Origin: an uncultured Muribaculaceae bacterium
GTDB taxonomy: Bacteria; Bacteroidota; Bacteroidia; Bacteroidales; Muribaculaceae
Direction: 5' to 3'
Assembly (NCBI GenBank): GCA_910585285.1
Contig: CAJUDL010000001.1
Span: 67,292 to 131,291 of the forward strand
DNA: 64,000 nucleotides
Shown here: piece by piece, positions 26,571-33,147 of the stretch
Layout: each line of letters begins with the position of its first letter
How positions within the stretch are numbered: the stretch's first letter is position 1
Program-made: the position numbers and the translations under genes
Notes under the pieces: model-generated
The model's database searches: none
Told to the model about the DNA's origin: nothing
Seen by the model: the letters and a program-made list of their open reading frames with translations, nothing else

Positions 26571-27278
26571 ATGAGAAGATTATTACGTACTTTAATTGTT
26601 TTAGTGATGGCGTTGGTGAATGTTCACGCTATGGCGCAGTATTATGAACTTGCCAATCGTTTGCCGGGACTGATTCAGCCTGCCCTTTCAGGTTCTGTGA
26701 ACTATAAGGGATTTATTGAGACTTCATATACTCAAGGTCTCGGTCATTATAAAGCCAATTTCCTCACTGTGTCTACATCGCAGGGTTTCCGTTATTCGAA
26801 TTGGTTTTACATGGGTGTAGGAGTAGGTGTAGATTTCCTTTTTTCGAATGTCAACGACAATTGGGGAGATGATTGGGCGGATCCTTCCAATCCCGGAGAT
26901 GGATTCGATACGAATCACAGCAGTTCCGTTAACGCCGTGATGATACCTCTGTTTACAGATTTCCGTTTTAATATCGGTGGAAATCCTACCGATGGCATGG
27001 CGGGGTCGAGTGCGGCATTTTTCATCGACCTGAAGATCGGTTGCTCATTCCTCTGCAGTGATGATTATATCCGCATCAACAATGGTTATCTGACGAATCA
27101 GGAATATTTCTATATGCAACCATCAATGGGAGTGCGTATACCGCTCAGCAAGAACAATCCAAAGCAAGCCTTTGATATCGGCGTCACCTACAAACTCCTT
27201 ACATCCAACTACTGGAGCCGCTGGCAACGTAACGTCACCCTCAACAGTATCGGCGTAACCGCCGCATTTGAGTGGTAG
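26571..27278 (+). CDS. Small outer-membrane beta-barrel protein, function unknown
   Basis: 235 aa. A signal peptide (MRRLLRTLIVLVMALVNV, cleaved after AMAQ) and alternating-residue strands throughout with turns rich in Asn/Gly/Asp; it ends in a strand closing with Phe-Glu-Trp. This looks like an 8- to 10-stranded barrel of the Bacteroidales outer membrane protein type. There is no recognisable catalytic or binding motif. The stop lies 2 bp from the stop of the convergent GLPGLI gene. A role as a small porin or surface component is only a guess. Confidence 0.7.
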   Translation: MRRLLRTLIVLVMALVNVHAMAQYYELANRLPGLIQPALSGSVNYKGFIETSYTQGLGHYKANFLTVSTSQGFRYSNWFYMGVGVGVDFLFSNVNDNWGDDWADPSNPGDGFDTNHSSSVNAVMIPLFTDFRFNIGGNPTDGMAGSSAAFFIDLKIGCSFLCSDDYIRINNGYLTNQEYFYMQPSMGVRIPLSKNNPKQAFDIGVTYKLLTSNYWSRWQRNVTLNSIGVTAAFEW

Positions 27279-27280
27279 AA

Positions 27281-28156
27281 TTACCTGTCAGATTTGGTAT
27301 GATAATCTGTTTCGAGATAATCGTATTCTGTCTGTGTCGGAGCATCTGGTCCGAGATCGAGCATGCCTTCTGTCGCGGCTTTAGTCATTGCGTGAGAGTT
27401 GTCTCGGTAATTTCTCAGACTGCGAAGCATGTCGATCCGACTCATATTGTCATATTCCTCTTTGCTGTATATAGGATACATCGGCTGCGTTGACTCTTCG
27501 ATTCCGTCTGCAACAAAACAGTGATGCCCTGTCGAATCTGTTGCCTCAAGAATAAGTCCCGGAAGCCCGCGCAGTTTCCACGGTCCGTCATGTACAGGGA
27601 TTTCCGGAGCGAACCAGGCTGTCCATTTACGACCATGGTAATCAGCCGATGCAATGATACATTCATATCCCAAAACTGTCTTTGTGGAATCTCCTATCTC
27701 CCATGCGAGTTCGGAATATGGCTCTTCGTAAACGCCTCTTTCGGTTATCCCAGCTTTGTCATACACTGTCGTCTTATTCAACTGATTGTCCTTAAATACA
27801 TATATAAATGTATGGTAGACAACAGAATTCATGACACTCTCATCCTTTGATTCGATGTATTTCATGATGGCAATGTCAAATATTTGCTTTGATTTCGCCC
27901 TGCCTGAAGGAGTGGACTCGAGTGAGTCCTTATATTCTGTATGGGGGCTATAGAACTTGGACTGATTTGAATTGGCGAGTAAGAGCATAGGAATATCATG
28001 CTCGGCATATTCCACATTGCCTCGCATAAATTCTTCGTGGTAATTATAGCTGACCTTTATTTCTGCCCGTGGATAATCCTGCTCCTTCTTCTTGGCACTT
28101 AATTCAAGAAATGCACATAAAAGAAGGAACATAGAGATAAGTCGGTATATTTTCAT
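27281..28156 (-). CDS. GLPGLI family secreted protein
   Basis: 291 aa from ATG 28156, which opens a signal peptide (MKIYRLISMFLLLCAFLELSA). An upstream start at 28201 would add 15 residues before it. The family-defining motif is present as LRGLPGLILEA, preceded by WTAWFAPEIPVHDGPW, with VLGYECIIASADYHGR before that. GLPGLI proteins are common, exported and poorly understood in Bacteroidota; some are linked to TonB receptors and possible peptide maturation, which I cannot test here. Its first 53 bp overlap the end of the truncated Panacea-partner gene on the same strand. Confidence 0.88.
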   Translation of the reverse strand: MKIYRLISMFLLLCAFLELSAKKKEQDYPRAEIKVSYNYHEEFMRGNVEYAEHDIPMLLLANSNQSKFYSPHTEYKDSLESTPSGRAKSKQIFDIAIMKYIESKDESVMNSVVYHTFIYVFKDNQLNKTTVYDKAGITERGVYEEPYSELAWEIGDSTKTVLGYECIIASADYHGRKWTAWFAPEIPVHDGPWKLRGLPGLILEATDSTGHHCFVADGIEESTQPMYPIYSKEEYDNMSRIDMLRSLRNYRDNSHAMTKAATEGMLDLGPDAPTQTEYDYLETDYHTKSDR

Positions 28157-28382
28157 ATTCCTTGCCATTAATGAGTAGTGCTCCAATTGCAATCCCCTCA
28201 TCTGTAAATCCTATGATTACAATGTATTTTCTACGTGTCTTATATCCTTTGTTTAGCTTTAAGCCATCATCTTGATCTAAAGTTACATAAATGATATCAC
28301 CAATTTGTATAGTTGGGATATTTATATTTTGTCGGTGTGAATTTTGAGAAGGCTTGGGTGATTCTCCGTCTTTTGCTTTCAT
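28104..28382 (-). CDS. Probable Panacea-associated toxin, apparently C-terminally truncated
   Basis: 92 aa. The core (residues about 25-70) reads IQIGDIIYVTLDQDDGL, then KTRRKYIVIIGF and GIAIGALLIN, resembling small proteins encoded next to Panacea/SocA-type antitoxins that share a GDIxxxKLD...KYxVIxGF...GxxIN pattern; recalled homologues are longer (around 140-170 aa). After ALLIN the frame runs into DNA that, in another frame, encodes the start of the GLPGLI protein (overlap 28104-28156), so the C-terminal part seems lost by rearrangement. The gene starts 5 bp after the Panacea stop on the same strand. Toxin identity is inferred from context; the remnant may be inactive. Confidence 0.5.
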   Translation of the reverse strand: MKAKDGESPKPSQNSHRQNINIPTIQIGDIIYVTLDQDDGLKLNKGYKTRRKYIVIIGFTDEGIAIGALLINGKEYENIPTYLYVPSFMCIS

Positions 28383-28387
28383 TTATT

Positions 28388-28945
28388 TTATGATAAAGCG
28401 TTTTTCACAATCTGTTTTTGACGGATATAATCAACCATTGGTTCGGATGCATTGCCGGCTCTTGCAATGTCGATCAAGGTTATGAAATTCTTTTGAGGAT
28501 CGTCAATGATTCTTTCTGTAGCTTCCCTCCAGGCTGAATCATGAGAAAGGTCTGAAAGATCATAGGGATCTTTGTCTTTATATTTTTCTATTGATGCATC
28601 AAGGCATTTTTTGTTTGATCCAGATATATAATCAAGGTCTGGCTTTGCCGACGTATAAACTTTTTTATCTTTAACCGATATATCTCTTAGAAAATCATCA
28701 AAATCACCAGCCAATGGTTTACCCTCGGCTATTTGTAAAGCTTTATAAGTATATGTTGGAACCGGTCCATGTTTCAATGCTCGAAATGAATCATCTACGA
28801 TAACCTTGCCATATCTCACAAGATGATCTTGTTGCGCAAAATAAAGTATCTTAAACAACTTGATATAATCCACCCCGTCATCGAAACTTTGCATGATATA
28901 CAATAACACGGCTTTAATTTTAGCAATCTGTGAGGGAGTTTTCAT
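28388..28945 (-). CDS. Panacea-domain (SocA/DUF4065-like) antitoxin-type protein
   Basis: 185 aa, cytosolic. The Panacea/GepA-like domain spans about residues 8-150: LLYIMQSFDDGVDYIKLFKILYFAQQDHL, then FRALKHGPVPTYTYKAL and YDLSDLSHDSAWREA, all recognisable positions of the domain. Panacea proteins are promiscuous antitoxins paired with diverse toxins (family knowledge). Here the partner reading directly downstream looks shortened, so this may be a solitary antitoxin left behind. A -7-like TATATTTG on the minus strand lies at 28966-28973, 20 bp upstream of the start; no good -33 box was seen. Confidence 0.8.
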   Translation of the reverse strand: MKTPSQIAKIKAVLLYIMQSFDDGVDYIKLFKILYFAQQDHLVRYGKVIVDDSFRALKHGPVPTYTYKALQIAEGKPLAGDFDDFLRDISVKDKKVYTSAKPDLDYISGSNKKCLDASIEKYKDKDPYDLSDLSHDSAWREATERIIDDPQKNFITLIDIARAGNASEPMVDYIRQKQIVKNALS

Positions 28946-29026
28946 ATCGAATTGTAATTATGCTGCAAATATACAACAAATTTCTTATATAAAAAGCTTT
29001 ACATGTCTTATATTTTGACGTATAAG

Positions 29027-29482
29027 CTATTTGGAGCAGGAGGGGCAGGTGCCGGTTATTATGTAGGTGGCGGAGGTGGGGGTGAAGCCGGCGGGGAGGT
29101 CGATGGCGGGAATGGGAGCAGAAGGGAGACAGATGGTCTTGCCGCAGACTGTGCAGTGGAAGTGGGCGTGAAGGTCATCGTGGTTGAGATGGCTGTCGTG
29201 AGAGTGAGTATCTTCGTGATCGTTTGAGTGGGAGTGTGCGGCACGACACATCTCATATTTCGCCGAGCCACTGCCATCGTCAATAATATGCACGAGACCT
29301 TTCTCCGTGAATAATGCAAGAGCACGGGTGATTGATGAGCGGTCAACCGTGTCAAGACATGTCTCTATGTCAAGCGAAGATATCGGGTGTGTGGTATTGT
29401 CGAGAACCGACAGTATCAGATTACGCACGGCTGTGGGACGCACGCCGTGAGATTTCATCCTATTTTCAAGAGACATGTCCAT
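29027..29482 (-). CDS. Fur-family metal-responsive regulator (Zur-like) with His-rich loop
   Basis: 151 aa. An N-terminal winged helix (PTAVRNLILSVLDN, then DRSSITRALALFTEKGLVHII) and a C-terminal dimerisation/metal domain with two CxxC motifs (CTVC and CPSC) that hold structural zinc. An unusual His/Asp-rich stretch (residues about 85-112, ending HAHFHC) separates the halves, where sensory ligands normally sit. It follows the P1B ATPase by 40 bp on the same strand, so it probably regulates that operon. Zinc or another divalent metal is the likely signal; Zur against Fur or Per cannot be fixed from sequence alone. Confidence 0.85.
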   Translation of the reverse strand: MDMSLENRMKSHGVRPTAVRNLILSVLDNTTHPISSLDIETCLDTVDRSSITRALALFTEKGLVHIIDDGSGSAKYEMCRAAHSHSNDHEDTHSHDSHLNHDDLHAHFHCTVCGKTICLPSAPIPAIDLPAGFTPTSATYIITGTCPSCSK

Positions 29483-29522
29483 AACAATAACTACTTATTT
29501 TATCAACGCCAAATATCCCGGT

Positions 29523-31424
29523 TTATTTGCGAAGGCGGAGAAGGGTCCAGATGATTGTGATGAGGGTTACGCCGGTATCTGCAAAAACGGCTGCCCAAAG
29601 TGAGGCAATCCCGAATGCGCCGAGAATCATCACCAATGCCTTGACTCCAATCGCAAAGGTGATATTCTCTGTTACGACCCTTCTTACTTTTCTTGCGAGT
29701 GTTATCGCCTCAGGCAATTTCTCAAGATTATCCCCAGCAATCACTACATCACTGCTCTGCATTGCTACATCTGTGCCAAGTGTGCCCATCGCCACTCCGA
29801 CATTTGCGGCAGCTATTGCAGGTGCGTCATTGATGCCGTCACCCACAAAAGCAACTTTGTGTCCCTGCTGAATAAGCCTGGAAATAATATTCTTCTTATC
29901 TTCCGGAAGGAGGGAGGCATGGCTTTTGTCTGCTCCAATCTCTTTTGCAACGCGTTTAACCGCTTCCTCTCTGTCGCCCGATAATATCTCTACAGATTTT
30001 ATTCCAAGGTCATGAAGACGGTGAACAGCTTCCGCAGCTTCCGGCTTGACAGTGTCGAATAGATATATAGAACCTATATATTTACCGTCAAGGGCAACAC
30101 ATATTTCTGTTGCATCAGAATTTGCTCCAGGCACATCAATCTTCAGACGGTGCATAAGTGTTCGCGAGCCTGCGGCAGCTTCCTTTCCTCCAATCATCCC
30201 TGTGATGCCGTGAGAAACAGTTTTGACATCTGAAGCCGTCGATTCATCGATGCCATCAGCTTTCGCCTGAGATAGGATTGCTTCTGCAAGGGGATGGTTT
30301 GATTCCGCATCGAGGGCTGCCGCAACTGAGAGCACCAGGTTTTTGTCAATACCCTCTGCCGCAGAGATCGCGGAGATATGGAATTTTCCTGTTGTGAGAG
30401 TGCCGGTCTTGTCAAACACCACGGCATCAACATCCCTCATGCCGTCAACATATTTGGAACCCTTGAAGAGAAGACCGCGGCGTGAAGCGTTCCCCAGCGA
30501 TGCGAAATAGCTGAGCGGTATGCTGACAACGAGTGCACAAGGGCAAGAGCATACAAGAAATACGAGAGAACGGCGCAACCATTTCATCCATTCAAACGCA
30601 TTGCCATTGACAACATCAACTATCCATGGGATGAAGAAGACAAGAAGGGCAAGGATAAAGACCACCGGGGTGTACCACTTCGTGATTCTGCGCAAAAGAT
30701 TCTCTGTAGGCGATTTCGTGGCTTGTGCCTCCTCTATCATTTTCATTATGCGGCTCATGGAAGAGTCGGAGAAAGCACGCAATGTCTTCAATTCAATTGC
30801 TTGGTCAACGGGAATCATGCCTGAGGATATCTCCTCTCCCGGTTTATATGCACGGGGCACGGATTCCCCAGTGATTGCCGACGTGTCAAACTCCACATCA
30901 TGATCTCCCATGAGAGTAGCGTCGATTGCTACTCTTTCACCCGGTTTTACTACTAATATAGATCCCGGCTTGAGATCTTTGGGACTGACTTTGCTCAATA
31001 TGCCGTTTTCCTTTACTGTCGCTTCATCAGGCAGTTTGCCGAGTAGAGCCTTTATGCGTCGCTTCACATCTTCGGATGCCGAGTTTTCCAACTTTTCTCC
31101 GAATGAGTAAAAGAGAAGCACTGCCACTCCCTCCGGATATTCTCCGATGACGAATGCCCCCACAGTTGCGGCAACCATAAGAGTAAACTCATTCATAAAA
31201 CTACCCTTTGTCCAGGATTCCACCATCTCTCTGACCACCGGAAATCCTACGGGTATAAGGGCGAGAAGATAAAGGATAATTTCAGCAATATTGAGCTTTA
31301 TGCCGCAAGCATCGGCTATGCGGTTCAAAATGCCGGAATGCTCCAGAATAAGGGTAATGAAGAGGAGCAAGCCGGAGAAAATTTCCACCTTGTATGTTGA
31401 ATGATTATGGCAATGTTCACACAT
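29523..31424 (-). CDS. P1B-type heavy-metal ATPase (zinc/cadmium/cobalt exporter type)
   Basis: 633 aa from ATG 31424; the upstream reading to 31505 crosses a palindrome and is rejected. There is no N-terminal HMA domain, only a short Cys/His cluster (MCEHCHNH). Membrane helices, the actuator TGES (ITGESVPR), the transmembrane CPC motif (CSCPCALV, about residue 290), the phosphorylation site DKTGTLT (about residue 338), the HP motif (NHPLAEAI) and GDGINDAPA are present. CPC plus this architecture fits the Zn/Cd/Pb or Co subgroup, exporting metal from the cytosol. The Fur-family gene downstream supports metal control, and a perfect palindrome lies in its leader. Confidence 0.92.
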   Translation of the reverse strand: MCEHCHNHSTYKVEIFSGLLLFITLILEHSGILNRIADACGIKLNIAEIILYLLALIPVGFPVVREMVESWTKGSFMNEFTLMVAATVGAFVIGEYPEGVAVLLFYSFGEKLENSASEDVKRRIKALLGKLPDEATVKENGILSKVSPKDLKPGSILVVKPGERVAIDATLMGDHDVEFDTSAITGESVPRAYKPGEEISSGMIPVDQAIELKTLRAFSDSSMSRIMKMIEEAQATKSPTENLLRRITKWYTPVVFILALLVFFIPWIVDVVNGNAFEWMKWLRRSLVFLVCSCPCALVVSIPLSYFASLGNASRRGLLFKGSKYVDGMRDVDAVVFDKTGTLTTGKFHISAISAAEGIDKNLVLSVAAALDAESNHPLAEAILSQAKADGIDESTASDVKTVSHGITGMIGGKEAAAGSRTLMHRLKIDVPGANSDATEICVALDGKYIGSIYLFDTVKPEAAEAVHRLHDLGIKSVEILSGDREEAVKRVAKEIGADKSHASLLPEDKKNIISRLIQQGHKVAFVGDGINDAPAIAAANVGVAMGTLGTDVAMQSSDVVIAGDNLEKLPEAITLARKVRRVVTENITFAIGVKALVMILGAFGIASLWAAVFADTGVTLITIIWTLLRLRK

Positions 31425-31447
31425 AACTGAATCTTTGATGTTATAAC

Positions 31448-31487
31448 AAATTTGCAGCGTCACAATATGCTGTGACGCTGCAAATTT
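31448..31487. promoter_or_regulatory. Perfect 17-bp inverted repeat upstream of the metal ATPase
   Basis: Arms 31448-31464 and 31471-31487 pair without mismatch around a 6-base loop. It lies 24 bp upstream of the ATPase start and 32 bp beyond the thioesterase stop. A shorter dyad TGCACA-TAG-TGTGCA (31501-31515) is next to it. Either a transcription terminator for the thioesterase gene or an operator for the Fur-family regulator; no U-run follows the stem. Confidence 0.6.
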
Positions 31488-31518
31488 ATATAATCCAAAG
31501 TGCACATAGTGTGCAAAA

Positions 31519-32301
31519 TCATTTTCTTGAAGATAGGGATAATCTTGCGAATATAACCGGTTGTCGGGTTTTGTGTGATACCAATGAATATGATGAATCC
31601 GAGTCCGAGGAATTGTGCCGCAAGATACTCACCGTGTCGCCGAAACTACCTTCATGGAGAAACGACAGTTCAAGACGTTTGACGAAATTTCTGTCGAAAT
31701 CCGCGAGGGTATATTGATTGAGGAGAATTGTGATATATCTCACAGTATTGACATGACGATAAAAATCTATGTCATTATATTTGAATGTATATTCAGCATC
31801 GGGAGAGTTTGCCTTGAGCGCACGGGCAGGTATATTCTCAAGAGGTGTGTCAAAAGGCATGATCTCAACGTGTTTTGCCTGCGGAGCTATAGGACATTCC
31901 TTATCTGTTACCGCATCTTCGGGCAATGACAGATGGGAAAGTCCGAAATTGTCATGGGTGTTCATATCCAGCACCATCCAGACAGACCTTGCGTAGCCTA
32001 ACACATTTCCCTCCTGATCTTCGACAGAGAAATCACGAGTTGAGAAATGGCGGTTCCAGTTTTCCACCCATGTGCTGATTGTATAGGATGTGTTGCATGC
32101 TGGATAGTGTGTCATCTCAAGAGTAAGGCGAGAGAGGACCCAGCCGGCTCCGAGATGTGCCATTGTTGGATTGCCTATCCCAAGCGCATTTGCGTGGGCA
32201 GTTGCAATCTCAATTATATTGCTCACCAGAACATTTACGGCAAGCTCTCCTTCCGGATTTGATTCGTTAGCAGAATTGAAGAAAGTTTGAGTGTGAATCA
32301 T
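31519..32301 (-). CDS. Acyl-ACP thioesterase family protein
   Basis: 260 aa, two hotdog domains. The N-terminal half has LGAGWVLSRLTLEMTHYP and SYTISTWVENW, typical of bacterial acyl-ACP thioesterases; the C-terminal half begins at YTFKYNDIDFYRHVN. The family releases fatty acids from acyl carrier protein. The helix motif, usually DxDxNxHVN, is NDIDFYRHVN, with Tyr181 where the catalytic Asn is expected while Asp179 and His183 are kept. Activity may therefore be altered. Upstream sits an inverted repeat element rather than a recognisable promoter. Confidence 0.85.
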   Translation of the reverse strand: MIHTQTFFNSANESNPEGELAVNVLVSNIIEIATAHANALGIGNPTMAHLGAGWVLSRLTLEMTHYPACNTSYTISTWVENWNRHFSTRDFSVEDQEGNVLGYARSVWMVLDMNTHDNFGLSHLSLPEDAVTDKECPIAPQAKHVEIMPFDTPLENIPARALKANSPDAEYTFKYNDIDFYRHVNTVRYITILLNQYTLADFDRNFVKRLELSFLHEGSFGDTVSILRHNSSDSDSSYSLVSHKTRQPVIFARLSLSSRK

Positions 32302-32334
32302 TGTGATTAATAAACTTATTTAAGTTTCGCAAGC

Positions 32335-32490
32335 TTCAACTTAAAGTTTAAGAGTTTATAAGTTTAAGAGTTTATCTGGTTCGATTCGGATTGAATTCTG
32401 TACTAATATCACGGAAACCAAATAAACTTATAAACTGCGCTCTGCGCAATTAAACTTATAAACCTCAACTTTTTGCTTGTAAAAGTTGAA
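32335..32490. repeat. Inverted repeat element with TTTATAAG-type units
   Basis: Left arm carries AGTTTATAAGTTTA and TTTATCTGGTT; right arm (32416-32436) is its inverse with a 7-9 bp indel. Outer ends TTCAACTT (32335-32342) and AAGTTGAA (32483-32490) also pair. A perfect 9-bp hairpin (32464-32489) lies at its right end, just past the HAD stop codon, and could terminate that gene. Confidence 0.75.
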
Positions 32491-32494
32491 TTTC

Positions 32495-33145
32495 TTATTT
32501 TACTCCGGCAAGAGAGATTATTTCAGACGGAGAGGTCACTATATTGTCAGCATATGCCCCGCGGAGTTCAGACACCGGTCGGAAGCCCCATGTCACGCCA
32601 ACAGAATCAACGCAGGCGCGTCTTGCAGTCTCCATATCCACGGCAGAATCACCTACGTAAAGCACATCTGATTTCGGGGTAGGATATTTGTTGAGAATGG
32701 CGAAGACAATCGAAGGATCCGGTTTCACAGGGCGGTCTTCAATCTGCCCCATTATCGCTACGAACGGAATATCTGGAAAGAAATGGGGTATGATCCTGTC
32801 GACGGCAGACTGATATTTATTTGATGCAACCGCTATCGCCACTCCATTCTCATGGAGTCTTGTCAGAAGTTCCGGTATTCCGGGATAAGGAGTGGTATGG
32901 TCTGTGGAGTGTTCGTCGTAATATTCGCGAAAGAGCTCCAGCAGCCGGTCTATCGTTGTCTTGTCGGCATCCGGCTCGGCGCGTTCTATGAGTTTACGAA
33001 CGCCGTTTCCTACCATGTAATTATATGTTGCGAGGGCATGTTCGGAATATCCCATAGCTCGTAGCGCATAGTTGCACGCATCACCGAGGTCGGCGATAGT
33101 ATTCAGGAGAGTTCCGTCAAGGTCAAATATCACTAATTTTTTCAT
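32495..33145 (-). CDS. HAD-superfamily phosphatase, phosphoglycolate phosphatase-like
   Basis: 216 aa, cytosolic. HAD motif I DLDGTLLNT (residues 8-16), a helical cap domain (about 17-85), motif II as VASNKYQ, motif III Lys in RPVKPDPS and motif IV VGDSAVDMETAR. The cap type and length match Gph/PGP-like enzymes that hydrolyse 2-phosphoglycolate or other small phosphates. Substrate is not determined. It follows the TamL gene by 2 bp on the minus strand, so they are cotranscribed. Confidence 0.87.
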   Translation of the reverse strand: MKKLVIFDLDGTLLNTIADLGDACNYALRAMGYSEHALATYNYMVGNGVRKLIERAEPDADKTTIDRLLELFREYYDEHSTDHTTPYPGIPELLTRLHENGVAIAVASNKYQSAVDRIIPHFFPDIPFVAIMGQIEDRPVKPDPSIVFAILNKYPTPKSDVLYVGDSAVDMETARRACVDSVGVTWGFRPVSELRGAYADNIVTSPSEIISLAGVK

Positions 33146-33147
33146 AA

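Noticed and set aside
26363..26647. 94-residue reading between BspA-like and barrel genes
   Set aside because: It crosses a repeat arm and the start of the barrel gene, and has no coding features.
31425..31505. N-terminal extension of the metal ATPase
   Set aside because: The extra 27 residues come from a perfect palindrome and have no similarity to an HMA domain; ATG 31424 begins with a metal-binding-like cluster.
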